A stretch of 64,000 bases of DNA, taken from Pilatotrama ljubarskyi. Taxonomy: Eukaryota > Basidiomycota > Agaricomycetes > Polyporales > Polyporaceae. Both the position numbers and the translations under genes were made by a program. Positions 35,601 to 46,935 of the stretch are shown here, in pieces; the first letter of the stretch is position 1, and every line of letters begins with the position of its first letter. The stretch spans positions 66,350-130,349 of the forward strand of contig MU277710.1 in assembly GCA_022385805.1 (NCBI GenBank), given 5' to 3'. The notes beneath the pieces were generated by a model. The model saw only the letters and a list, made by a program, of their open reading frames with translations. It searched no databases and had not been told where the DNA came from.

Positions 35601-36039
35601 AATCCCGCCTGTGCCGTTTGTATCCCAGGCCGGTGAACCCTGAGATTCAGGGAATGCCGGTCCGCAAACAAAATGGGTTGAGTGCACTTGAAGCTTATGT
35701 ACGTTCCGCAAAAATGCCGGTAAGCAACATTTCTAAGAGCAATAGCCACCCGCATATACGGCCAGACAAACCAGATGCGCAGATGGAGGGTAGAGAATAT
35801 GAAAGGCAGGATCGATCGACTTCAGGACGCGGGCGCTTCAGATGGACCCACTACTCAGCGCCACGTGGCTGCATTATGTGTAAGCGCCCATGATGCCGTA
35901 GCAGTCCGCGCGTTGCGGCCCGCCACATGATTCGCATTGCCATTCACCTCCTCCGCAATCGCCATCTACGACCTTTACGACCATTGTTGGAGACATAAGA
36001 TTGAGAGACTGAGAGCATTTGCGTTGTGGAACGGCCAGA
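32604..36039. other. gene-poor island upstream of OPT copy 2
   Basis: About 3.4 kb with no recognisable gene. Open frames reach at most about 130 codons (for example 32715-33113 and 34201-34584), on both strands, and are domain-free. No transposon protein motif, no long tandem repeat and no convincing tRNA fold was found. The part next to 32603 should be the OPT copy 2 promoter, and the last few hundred bases the promoter of the Kish gene. Confidence 0.4.
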
Positions 36040-36453
36040 ATGGTAAGCTACAGCAGCTGTTCTCAGGCGGTTGCGGCAACCTGAAGCTGATACACGCATG
36101 CTCGCTCTACTTCTAGTCGGCGCTATTCAACTTCCAGTCGCTGCTGCTCGTCATTCTCCTCATGATCTGCACATGCACATACGTGCGCGCCGTTGCCCCT
36201 CGCATTATAGACAGGAACAAGGAAGGGTACGTCTACTAAATCTAGGCCCTGATGGCACGCGCTGAACACTTGTCACAGCTTTCTCGGCCTGTTCTGGATG
36301 TCTGCACGGATAGGTGAGCCCTCGAGTCATCTCTTGGATACAGAAAAGGTATGTACAAGCCACTGACACTTATTTCGCTGCGCAGGGGAACGACTGTCGC
36401 CCTATGTCGCGCTCGCGTGTGTCGCCATGGCCATTACCCTGCTCGTGCAATGA
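36040..36453 (+). CDS. KSH1: Kish protein (KSH1/TMEM167), small secretory-pathway membrane protein
   Basis: Essential small Golgi/early secretory membrane protein conserved in most eukaryotes. Four exons, 36040-36042, 36117-36226, 36279-36313 and 36386-36453, together 71 aa (human TMEM167A is 72 aa). Exon 1 contributes only the ATG: the donor gtaagc follows it directly and the next exon opens with [15 protein letters not shown]. Further invariant parts are [18 protein letters not shown] and [23 protein letters not shown], with two hydrophobic helices (residues about 6-26 and about 52-69). Automated prediction would easily miss this gene because of the three-base coding part of the first exon. 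Identification is firm because the whole protein matches the family end to end. Confidence 0.93.
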
Positions 36454-37353
36454 GCTCTCATGTGCCCCGCCTCCTCATTCACATACGTGGCTGTATCATG
36501 AATCGAGCCTCTTGTGCAATAAGGAGCGCCACTATCAGCATCTTCCAGCCCGTCGTCTATTGTTTCCGCCCTCGCAATGCGCTCCTTGATCTCGGCGTAC
36601 CTTGCTCCTCGTGCTCCCAGGTCCGTCTGCCATGTAAACCCACATCTGTGGAACTTGGACCATAGCTGCGCGCGATATGAGGGACTTGGAGTAGCCTAAT
36701 TTCGGACCGGCTTTACCTTCGGTCAGAGGCGGAGCTCCTGAAGATATGTCTTACGGTGTCGTCGTTTTATTTATTCCCGAACTTGCTTTTGTTCGAGTTG
36801 TATCGTCATCACCACTATCACAGCCTCTATTCAGGTCCCCCTCGGCATCTAGAAGGCACCCACATGGAAGCCAGCAGGAGTCTTACAATCGTGCATGCCG
36901 TCGACGCCGCCGAGCGCTGATCCGACCGCGTCTGCGACAGTTCGCATGCCCGAGATCTAGCGGCGAGCGTGCGATACGAAGTCACGCGTCTTTCACCTGT
37001 CCGACGAGCCTCTCTCTGGGGCTTTCTGCTCGCGCGATTGCTGCTAAGCCAAGCGGTTCAAACTCTGCTCCCCTCATTGGGTGCTGGTGGTCTGACGGCG
37101 TTCATGCGCACCGAGGGGTGTCCGACGCAAGGCTCTGCTGTCGCTCCCAGGTACACTTCGGTGAGCGGGCTGCGCGGGGGTTCTGTGTAAGAGCAGCCTC
37201 CTGAGGCCTCGAGTATGTCACATCATACTCCCCAAGAAAGAATATGATATACTACGTATACAATAGCCTAGCATACAACAGCAGATACAGTTGCTACCAA
37301 CAAGCCGGAAAGTTGTTCGAATAGATAGTGAAGAGGAGCTGCGTGACGCTCTA
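36454..37353. other. intergenic region between KSH1 and SMC2
   Basis: Convergent 3' flanks of KSH1 (+) and SMC2 (-). Plus-strand frames of up to 152 codons are present but lack any domain. Nothing else recognised. Confidence 0.45.
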
Positions 37354-40300
37354 TTACCGCCGCGTCCTCCGACCAGCCGGCGGAACGTTCTCATCGCCGT
37401 CGTCCCGCGCGTTCTGATACAGCGACGACGTCGAGCGGTGCGCCGTACGCTCCACGATGGACGTCCCGTCCCTGAACCGCGTACGGAAGAGCACGTTCGC
37501 GTTCGTGAAGAGGCCCTCCTTGAGCGAGACGACGATGAACTGCGAGCCCTTGAAGCGTGTCCGGAAGAGCTGCCCGATGTGCTGCGTGTGCGACAGGTCG
37601 AGTGCCGCATCAATCTCGTCCAGGATGTACATCGGCGCGGGCTTGAACTGCAGGAGGGACATGATAAGGGATAGCGCGATAAGGGACCTGTGCTGCCATG
37701 TCAGTCAATCGTTCCTCAAACCTCGGCATATGTATGCACGGCGAGAACGGACAGGTGTGTGATGGAATGAGGGGACATCAAACTGACCGTTGACCGCCAC
37801 TGAGTTCCGTGAGACTCTGCTTCCAAACGGTGCCTAGGCGAACCTTGACCTCCAGGCCTTGCATTAGGTCTTGCCCCTCCGGTGGCTGGAGCTTTGCAAA
37901 ATTGCCTGGGAGAAGCTCCGCAAAGATGGCGCCGAAGTCCCTGGAAGTAAGCTCTCCATCAGTACCTGAGCTGCCCTCAAGGCACGCCAAACGATTAGAC
38001 GCACCCGTTGACTTTCGTCCAGGTCTTCTCGACGGCTTCGCGCTTGTGCTGGTCGAGCTGCCGAATGGTGTCCTCCATCTTCGCCTTGTCCTTGAGAACC
38101 TGGGCAAGCATCTTCTTGACATCCGCTTCGTTTCTCTCAGCGCTAGAATAGGCCTGTAAGTCGACGTGGTGGACAATGGAGCAGTGCCACTTACTTGTCA
38201 ATTAAATGCACGGCCTTCGGGTTGATTCTCTTCTTCATGCCATTCTGCTGAGCCTCTAGCTCTTGCGCACGAGCTCGCAATTGGCCTATGTCAGCCTTCG
38301 AGAAGTCGTACGGAGTGCCCGGCTTCCCAAACTGCCTAATGCGATATGAGTCATTGGCCCGGGAAAGATTTCGGTCAGGGTAGCTACTCACTCGCGCTCC
38401 TCCACAATCCACTCATACTGCTTCTCGAGGTTCGCCGCTTGATTGCTGGCTGCAGTTCTCTCCCGCTGTATAGAAGTGATGCTGTGTTCGCGCTGAGTGA
38501 TGCCGAGGTCCGCCTCAACGATCGCCTCCTTCCTCTGCTTGACTACTTGCTCGCGGGCTCTAAGCTCATCGTCGTATCGGCTGAGAGTTGCGCGCTCCTC
38601 ATGGAGCTTCTTCTCTGCTTTCGCGAGTGCATCCTATCCTGGGACGTCAGCGGCCGGATTCTCAACGATGACCATGATTCCAACCTCGCTGTGCACGAGC
38701 TGAGCCTGCAGCTTGTCGAGCTCCTTCTGCAACTTCTTCATGCCCGCGCGTGCCTCCTCGATACTGGCCTCTGCAGCCGTGATATCCTTCTCCATTTGTT
38801 CTACTCGCGATGAGAAGAAGTCCGGGGATGACAGAAGCAATGATCACGTACCGAGCTCGAGCATAGCTGTCTGCAGCTCGCGATGCTGAGTCTTCACGAC
38901 GACGGAATGCTTCTGCAATGCAGCCTTCTGCTTGGCGACGTCCGCCTGCATATGCCAAAGGAATTAGCCGAGCAGCTATCAAACATCAACATGACCTGAC
39001 CTTCAGCTCGTCGATCTTCCCTTCCTTATTGTTCTTGAAGTCATCCATGTCTTTCTGGAGCTTCTTCTCCTCGGTCTTGGCCGCTTTCTGCTTCTCCTTA
39101 GCAGTCTCGATATCAGCGCGAAGCTTGATGATCTCCTCCTTCGCGCTTTCGACGTCTTGCCCGATCTGATGGGCTTCCTTGTGAGCTCATGGCACCCGAG
39201 GCATAAACGCATCGCTTACCCGGGAGGCGTTGCTGCCATTCAGTTGTTCCTGGAGAAGATTGAGCTCATGCTCCTTGATGCTCAGCTCCCGCGTAGAAGC
39301 TCGCCATTTCTCCCGTATCGCTTTCGTCCGCTCGTCCTCGCGCTCCAATGCGACGAGCCGCTGCCTCGCCTCCTGCAAGTTGGCCTCCGCCTCCAGCAGC
39401 TTCTGCACCTGGATGAGCACGCCGGAGCCGCTAGGTGCAGCGCCACCACTGAGCGTGCCCGAGGGATCGTACACGTCTCCGTCGAGAGTGACTGACTTGA
39501 CACCGACTTCACGAGAGAAAGTGATCTGCTTAGCCGTCGCCGCATCCTCGCAAATGAAGGTGCTACCGAAGACAAAGAACATGGCGTTGGCAACTTCTTC
39601 AGGGTAGCCGATGAGGGAGAGCGCGAGGCGGGCTTTCCCGCCCGATATACGCTCGGCTGCTTGAACTTTCTGAGGGATGGTCAGTTGTGGGAAGAGGCGG
39701 ATGATTCCCAAGCATACCGAAGGGTGTACACGGAAGCTTTCAATCCTGTTGAGCGGGATAAGAGTAACACGCCTTCTGAGACGGCCGTTCTGGAGAAGCT
39801 GTTTGCCGACTTCGTCGCTCTCGACCACGACGTTGTATAGCCTGCCACCAGCAGTGATTTCGAGTGCGGTAGAGGCGTTGTAGTTCATCTTGTCAAGAGA
39901 GACGAGTGAAGCGACGAGGCCCTTGACCTTACTACGATCGAAATTTGGGTATGGGGACGCATATTCGAAGTCCAGATTGCTCATCCTGTTCTTCAGATCG
40001 TCACGTCTCTGTTCCAGGCGAAGCCTCTTAGTGAGCCTCCTTACGATGACCAACGAGAACGCACCTGCGTGAGTTCTCTGACGCTCTCCTTAGCGCTGCG
40101 GATGTCGGCCTCGTGTGCTTGCTCCTTCTCGGCACTCCATCCGGTCTCCGCGATCTTCCCCTTGCATTTGTCCACGTCAGAACGCATCTGCTCAAGCGTG
40201 CGTGCGTTGTCTCCTGCCTCGCGTTCGACGGCTTTCCACCGCGCCTCCAGCTCCTTCAACTCCTTCTCCTTCATGCCGAGCTTTACGCGAGACTGCTCCT

Positions 40301-41996
40301 CCTCAGCCGCGGCTTGCGCTGCACGCGTACGCGCGTCCGAGAGCTGACCCATATATCCGCCTCCGCCAGCGCTGCCTTCCTTGTTCGAAGAAAGACCGGT
40401 GAGCAAAGTCTGAAGCAGCTCCTCGGTATTCGTGAGCGCAGCCTGGAGCGTGTTATGCTTGTCCTTGACCGTTGCATGAGAAGCAGTGAGCTCTTCGACT
40501 TGTCGACGCTTCTCTTCGCAGCTCGCGCGCAGCTAGCAGGGGTTAACACGGAATGACACGACACGGTAATGGAATATACCTCTTCAAGCTCCTCCTCGGA
40601 TGCCCCAATCTTGCTTTCCTCGTCGGCGATGGACCCGTTTTTGATCTCGACCTGCGTGCGGACTTTCGCGAGCGTCTTGCCAAGCTCGCTCACTTCCTCC
40701 TCCAGCTTCTTGAACTTCCCGCCCTTCGCTAACTCCTTGTCCCTCTCGGCGTTCACGCGCTCCATATCTTTCTCCGCCGACTTGATTTCCTTCTCATACT
40801 TTGTCTTGTCCCTCTTCAGCTTCGCAATCGCCTTCTCCACAGCCAAAAGTTCTTCCTCCTTTGCAGCGGCCCGCTCACGGGCATCCGTCCACTCCCACGC
40901 GCGCAGCGTACGTCCAATGCGCTCGAGCTCCGTGCATGTCTTCTGCCACTGGACATAGGACCGCTTCTCCTCCCGTAGCTTGTCGAGTTTGGGGGTGATC
41001 ACTTCATTGAGAAGAGTGTTGATCTCTTGCACGCGCTTCTCTTTCTTCGCGATGGTCCGGATGGCCTTCTCCTTGCGCTCTTCGAACATACGCGTACCCG
41101 CGGCTTCTTCGACCATTCCGAGGATCTCTTGGGGCCTCATGTTGAGCACCTGCCCGCGCCAGGAAGAGGTCAGAAACATTGCGCATCTCACCGGTCAGAC
41201 GAACTTCAGGGCGTGTAATCTCCACAAGCCTGTGCAGGGCCGACTAGAATATGTCTTTTCTACATCCCTGTGCCACCACGCAGCGTGACTCTGCATGTGG
41301 CGAAGGTCTTGGGCCATATCACACGGGGCTCTTGCGACGACCGTGCCCTGCGCAACAATTGTAGGGTGGAAGCAAACGCACCTTCGTGATTCGACCCTGC
41401 ATGATGAGGAAATTGGGATTGTTGATGTTCAGCTGAACGCTCTGAAACAGCGTCTGGATGGCCTGTTGAGTGGACTTGTGACCATTCAAGAGGTACTTCG
41501 AGATGTTCGGGATGGCAATCTGTGCAAACTCTTCGCATCCGAGCACATGGCTGCGAACTAGGAGCTGACACTCACCTGCCTGGTTACCGTTATCTGCGCA
41601 TATCCTTCGAAGCCAACAGGGCTGGTCGCGCGATCGGAGTTGTCGAATACGATGGTCACGCTAGCCTTGGTGACTCCTGCCTGTCCACGCTTGTAAATGA
41701 GGTCTTGCTGGTTCTGTGCTCGCATCTACAGAGAGGTCAGCATGTCGCAATACAAGTGAATAGCATATACGAGCTCACCGACGACATGTTGGTCAGACCT
41801 AAGACGAAACATATTGCGTCAAGGATGTTGGACTTGCCTGACCCGTTCAGACCAGTGATTGCGTTGAACGAGGGGTCCCATCCCGTGATCTGGGTCCGGA
41901 CGGGGTAGGACTTGAAGCCTAACACACGCTTGAGTTGCCTCTACCTTGACTATGTGATGTACACGCACCTTCGAGGATAAGTTCCTGTATATGCAT
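37354..41996 (-). CDS. SMC2: condensin ATPase subunit SMC2
   Basis: Core ATPase of condensin I (partner SMC4), which compacts mitotic chromosomes by loop extrusion. It begins [18 protein letters not shown], an SMC2 signature. Exon 1 is 10 codons and the ATG is at 41996. The Walker A motif is [12 protein letters not shown]. The block [15 protein letters not shown] and [27 protein letters not shown], typical of SMC2, follows. Two long charged coiled coils flank the hinge ([16 protein letters not shown], with [10 protein letters not shown]). The C-terminal ATPase half shows the signature ELSGGQRS and Walker [13 protein letters not shown], ending in a basic tail. The gene has many short introns, of which I resolved only some; family length is about 1170-1200 aa. 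It is transcribed divergently from the DUF262 gene. Confidence 0.95.
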
Positions 41997-42340
41997 CTTG
42001 GGACAAAAGCCCGCTATGCGAGGAAAGAGGTGGATGCCTTGGTCGTGGAGTCGGCAGGTGTATGCTGGAAATTGTGTCCTTGTAGTCGTCGCCTACAGAG
42101 TTGCTGTCGGTGGCGTGGCGTGCTTCGGAGCTGTCGAATTGGTCGTGGTCGCTGTTCGACGCGTGAGTGGCGGGTCGCGTCGCGTTCAACACCCTTTACA
42201 AGCGCCGCCTCAAACCGCGTCTGTCACGTGCGGACGCGGATCCGCGTTGTGCAGAGACCCCAGAGTCCTCGTTTTTGTCGTCCTAACTTGGACCACAACC
42301 ATCACTATCCTTTCCTTTCAGCCTTGACGGCCCCGCCCGT
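41997..42340. promoter_or_regulatory. bidirectional promoter region between SMC2 and the DUF262 gene
   Basis: The two ATGs are separated by 344 bp and point away from each other, so this stretch must hold both promoters or a shared one. It contains GACGCGTG near 42159, an MluI-box-like ACGCGT, the core of MBF sites that drive G1/S transcription in yeasts; SMC genes are often cell-cycle controlled. That link is an inference from one match. Confidence 0.45.
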
Positions 42341-45212
42341 ATGCTCTCAGACTGGGAGTCGAGTCTCACGGAACTTTCCTCATCGGAAGATGAGGAGCCA
42401 TCCCGTCCGACCCGACTGCCCCGAGCCACTGGCAGGAAGAAGCCACCGGCAAAGCCTGAGTACAAAGCAAGTGTCTTAGTTCTTACGGCACGTCCAATGT
42501 CGCTCATTACGTTTCTCGCCGTGCCCAGGTCACAAACTATCTCAAACCCTATCGTACAACATCCTATACAGCGAAGAGTTTATACGGTACGTCCTGCCTT
42601 CACGCGTCCGCGGTAGCCAGGGGAAATCCAACGGGGTATGCCTAGACCAAATAGTCGATAATACTATCCAGTTGGATCCGGAGTATCAACGAGGTGTGTG
42701 TTCATGGGAAGCCATCACGCCGGAGGGAGCGCTCACTCTCGAGAAATCTATAGATGTCGTGTGGACCGAAACGAAGCAGGTCGGTCTGATAGACTCCTTG
42801 CTCCGCAATTTCTACATCCCGCCGGTCATCTTCGGTGAGCGCATATACGCTGCTTTGGTGCCATGATTCATCATCGATTAACTCGTACTACTCAGCGGTC
42901 AAACGACAGGACGATGGGACTGAGACTCGTACTTGCATTGATGGCAAGCAGAGACTGACGTCTATTCAACTGTAAGTGCACTCTTCCGTGGTACTGCACT
43001 GCGACAGCGGCTTCTTCCCAGGTCGCTTTGGACCCATGTGCACGCGACTCAGGAAGGCGAGCCGTGACTGCCAAGTGAGACATCTGTCTATGGGTAGCAG
43101 GAACGGCTTGCCTCCGCCTGTTTAGCGGCTCTGCTTGAGCGACCCAGCGACCCCTGCTACTCGACTCTGGGACCATGGAGGCTGTGGATAGAACGATAGT
43201 CACGCTGGACTGCGTGACTCCGCTGTCTTGAGCCAAAGAGTCTCGGTTTCCGCATGCTCGGTCCCGTCACCGGCGAGTGCTGCTTGAGCTGGACCTAAGT
43301 CATTACAAACGAATCTTGATTTGAATGCAAGTCTGCCAGAGTAGCAAAGCATGCCTGACATCCGTAGAGATGGCCTGCCGACAGATGGTCCCGAGTTGTC
43401 AGGCTATGACGACGAGCGGAAGACAATAATCGCAGGGCAACGGGGCTAACCTCGACGTTACATCTCGCAGATTCATGGATGGCCTTGTGAGTACGACTGA
43501 ATGGATGTATGAATGCATGCATGACCGCCCCTCCTCACCGCCGCATGGCAGATACCTCGTACGTCGGCAGTGTTACTTCTCTAAATGATTCTAAGCTGAC
43601 CCAGCCGATGTCGCAGACAGGGATATGTAAGTTAAACCCTATATACCCTGGATTGAGGCTGACAAGGAGAGGTATTGCCGCACAGTGAGACGAATAAGAA
43701 GTACTGGTATCAGGAATATGCACCAGAGAAGCGTGTCCTGCTGCCAAAGTCCTTGCGCCAAGCGTTCGCGAACAAACAAATCGTATGTGTGGAGTACGAC
43801 GACCTGACTGATGATCAGGAAAGAGAGATTTTCCAGGTACGTTGTGGGACTCTCTTGTTGTTCTGGATTGCTCACGTCCATGCCAGCGTGTGCAACTCGG
43901 GGTAGCCCTGACGGCGGCCGGTATGTTGCCGTGCTAATGGTTTACTACCGAACAGAAACTCAAGTTTCAGTGACTTGGTACAGAACGTATGCAGGCAATA
44001 CCTGGACCATGGCCCGCACTCATTCGCGAGGTCCAATCGATCGTGCTGGGTGACGAAGGCTTTGGCGAAGACTTGGACTGGGGACACGACCGGGGCAGAG
44101 ATTTCCAGTGCCTTGCAACCATAATACACCTCATCGACACCCATCCGAGCACGGTATTCCCTGGAGGAGCCCGGCTTGAGAAATGGCTTTCGTCATTCAC
44201 GCCTGTGCCGGTGAAGACGCGGGAGGCCGTGATGGAGACCTTCCGCATCTTCATCGCCCTGGTTAAAGACAAGAGGTACAACACCGCCTTCAGCAAGCCA
44301 GCACGAGTGTCGCCGATCGAGTTCACCATGATCGGCGCCCTCATCTTCCGCTTCCGCAAGAAGTACTCGCTCAAGCAGCTATCGAGTGCCATCTGGCTCA
44401 TGCGCGCGGACGTGCGCAAACACCATGTCGACATCCGCTCAAATGGGAAAGTCACCAAGACCATGTTCAGGTTCATCGAGAAGGGTCTCGACAAGCTCGA
44501 CCTCGCCAGCGACGGAAAGGGTGATTTCCCCGCCTCAGTCGCTATCAAGTCCTATCAGCTTGGCGGCAGCCCTGCCTATTCTCAACCACCCCTGCCACCA
44601 ACCAAAGAGAAGAGGCGCCGCCAGCACTATGCTGAGAGTAGCGAGTCGGAGGCGGAGGAGGCCGCACCAAGGAAGAGACCGACTCTCGCCTCCCGCTCGG
44701 TCGCTAAGACTGCAACGTTCAGCTCATCCTCGAAAACGAAGGCCCAGACTCAGACGACCAGCACTCCAGCGGCCGTTAAGGCGGCAGCCAAAAGTGCGTC
44801 CAAGTCAACGGCAAGAGCCACGGTATCGGCTAGAACCATCAACACTACAGCTGCTGCAAAGGCGGCATCCCAGCTTCCATCACCGTCTACCGCCTCGCAG
44901 AGCACGGCCATCCCCACAAAGCAAGATGCAACCCGTATAACTACGAGGACGACCAGAACGGCGTTATTGGCAGCTGCGGACTCTCTTGCCCTGCCCTTGG
45001 CGGTACCTGCAGCTCCACAAAGGCGTCGAAAGGCACCTGCGGTGGAGGCTTCTCCCGCGTCCACGATGGATGCCGTCAAAGCTGAGCGTTCCGGGAACAC
45101 TCAAGAACGAATGGATGAAGACCCTCCACACGTGGCAGGGAGCACAGGGGACCCTCCCGTATCGGCGCATGGGCACACTTCAGGGAGCACCGGTGATCCC
45201 GACGCGATGTAG
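42341..45212 (+). CDS. DUF262 (GmrSD/ParB-like fold) nuclear protein
   Basis: DUF262 is the ParB/sulfiredoxin-like fold known from bacterial GmrS-type restriction factors; fungal members are of unknown function. Eleven exons join in frame to 611 aa: 42341-42466, 42529-42586, 42646-42693, 42754-42834, 42896-42971, 43471-43486, 43552-43558, 43617-43626, 43686-43836, 43887-43920 and 43984-45212. An acidic N-terminus is followed by the domain: LDPEYQRDVVWTETKQ, LLRNFYIPPVIF, then CIDGKQRLTSIQLFMDGL (the DGQQR signature as DGKQR) and CVEYDDLTDDQEREIFQRVQLGVALTAAER. The C-terminal 200 residues are Ala/Ser/Thr/Lys-rich, disordered and probably nuclear. Oddities: intron 1 must be GC-AG (gcaagt) to keep frame, exons of 16, 7 and 10 nt occur, and one intron is 499 bp. 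No GmrD-like HNH nuclease domain is visible. Confidence 0.85.
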
Positions 45213-45375
45213 GTGGTAATCCGGACAGCACCAGCTCGACCATAGCTCAGTATGCTCTTCATAGGCAAGTGGATGAACCGGCAAGCAGCAGTACGGTCAG
45301 TCGGCGTCACGATGTGTCATTGACCAGGGGCTAACATTCCTCATCGTTCAGAACCAAGTCCTCCCACATCCTACC

Positions 45376-46326
45376 ATGAGCTCTGGAGCTTCATCGCGAC
45401 AGTCTGTGCTCCTCACGCTCTCCACTATATCTGCACAGCAGTCAAGTGGAGATACGACGAGTTCCAGTTCTGCGCTACCGTCGCCCTCCGATCAGATACT
45501 TCAGAACTCGCTGGAACAACTTCTCACCAGGCATGGGCATCTGGCTAAGACCAGCAACTCTGTCAACGGAGTCAGTCATCCATTCCCGACTCTACCGGTG
45601 ACCGGCCTCGCCCAGGTTCACAGCTCCTCGGCGGCACCGTCTGCGCCCCTTCCTGCTCCGGCGATACCGCCGCCACCACCACCGCCCCCATTGGCGCCTT
45701 TGTTAGCTCCCGAGGGGACACTAGTGCCGTCCTCGACGAGTGAGGTGGTCAGAACCATCAAGCGGGAACCATCATATCCCCCTTCCATGTCCTTAGGAGA
45801 ACATGGCCGCTTCCGCGACTCCCCTTGGGATCTCGACCGAAGCAGAGACCGAGATCGCTATCGTAGCTGGAGCCGTGGTTATAGCAGAGATCGCGACAGG
45901 AGCCCGGATCGCGATCGCAAGAGAGATCGCTACCGAAGTCGAGACCGTAGCAGGAGCCGGGGTCGCGACCGAAGCAGAGACCGCACAAGAAGTCGGGACC
46001 GTGGCCGAAGCAGAGACCGTGATCGAAGCAGAAGTCGCCGCCGGAGTAAGAGCAGAGGCCGCAGCTGGAGCAGGAGCAGGAGTAGGACCAGGAGCAGAAG
46101 CAGGAGCAGGAGCAGAGATCGCGAACGTAGTCGGTGCAGAGTCGGGAGCCGGGACCGCTACCGCAGCAGGAGCAGAGAGCGCAAGCGTCACGGCTACCGG
46201 GGTTCTGGCAGAGGTAGGGCGCAAGAATGGAGAAGAGATAGGGGTGATTTCAGAGACAAGGGCAAGAACCGGGATCGAGGATACTACGACCGTCCCTCGA
46301 GTCGGGAGTATGGAAAGCGTCGATGA
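45376..46326 (+). CDS. RS-domain (arginine/serine-repeat) protein
   Basis: A 316-aa single-exon frame. Residues 1-145 are serine-rich and proline-rich with an eight-proline run (PAIPPPPPPPPLAP). From about residue 150 to the end the protein is almost entirely R-S, R-D, D-R and S-R dipeptides (SRDRDRYRSWSRGYSRDRDR and so on), ending in a glycine/arginine/aspartate tail (DRGYYDRPSSREYGKRR). Such domains are substrates of SRPK/Clk kinases and direct proteins to nuclear speckles and splicing complexes. No RRM or other folded domain is present, so the specific role cannot be named. The start is 163 bp after the DUF262 stop; an additional upstream exon cannot be excluded. Confidence 0.72.
   Translation: MSSGASSRQSVLLTLSTISAQQSSGDTTSSSSALPSPSDQILQNSLEQLLTRHGHLAKTSNSVNGVSHPFPTLPVTGLAQVHSSSAAPSAPLPAPAIPPPPPPPPLAPLLAPEGTLVPSSTSEVVRTIKREPSYPPSMSLGEHGRFRDSPWDLDRSRDRDRYRSWSRGYSRDRDRSPDRDRKRDRYRSRDRSRSRGRDRSRDRTRSRDRGRSRDRDRSRSRRRSKSRGRSWSRSRSRTRSRSRSRSRDRERSRCRVGSRDRYRSRSRERKRHGYRGSGRGRAQEWRRDRGDFRDKGKNRDRGYYDRPSSREYGKRR
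45835..46200 (+). repeat. degenerate hexanucleotide array encoding RS/RD dipeptides
   Basis: Imperfect repeats of the type AG(A/C)AG(A/C)GA(C/T)CGN across about 360 bp in the coding sequence of the RS-domain protein. The same DNA gives long open frames on other strands and frames, which are artefacts of the repeat. Confidence 0.7.
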
Positions 46327-46935
46327 GGGTTGCTTAGGTACGTTGAGTGTTCATCGTCTCTGAAGGTCAGGCTGAAGTTAAAAGTGCGTACAACAGCCCT
46401 GACTGACTTCCCCCTTCCGTTGCTGCGATCTTCATCGTGACAGGCCTTCAGCTGCGGGCCCTGCCGCAGGACGGTGTCGTGTACAGCCGTGACCCGGCCT
46501 GGTCGTCCGCCAGTACTATGCGCGCAGCTATTTACCACATATTACTTCACTCGCTGAGTGGTCTCGTGAGAACCTACGCTGGGCTTCATAATGACTACAT
46601 TGACAATGTATCTTCTACTTATTCTTATAGCATCCTGATCTTGTTTTGTGCAATAACCCCAACAGCATGCGTAGTCTCGCAGGGCTCACTTTGATGCAGG
46701 AACGTGCCATGAAGACTCGACGGGATTGGCCACCAGTGTCTCGTGATCCATAGAGTCTACGTGTGGCACGCACGTTCGTATTCCTCCAAATACTCAATGC
46801 AATGATGGCCTCTTTGACACCGCCGAATTGCGATCCGGCCTGGCAGTGTGGGTAAGTCCGTCGAGCTCTTGAGGTGCCCTTCCACTAATCTCACAGTTCT
46901 GGCCTGTCAAATCGCACAGGAACACCCCGCATGCA
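46327..46935. other. intergenic region
   Basis: 3' flank of the RS-protein gene and promoter/leader of the DUF6535 gene. A 5' exon of the latter may lie here. No other gene seen. Confidence 0.45.

Noticed and set aside
45793..46363. Alanine/valine/glutamate-rich frames over the RS-repeat region (plus and minus)
   Set aside because: They are frame-shifted readings of the hexanucleotide repeats that encode the RS domain.
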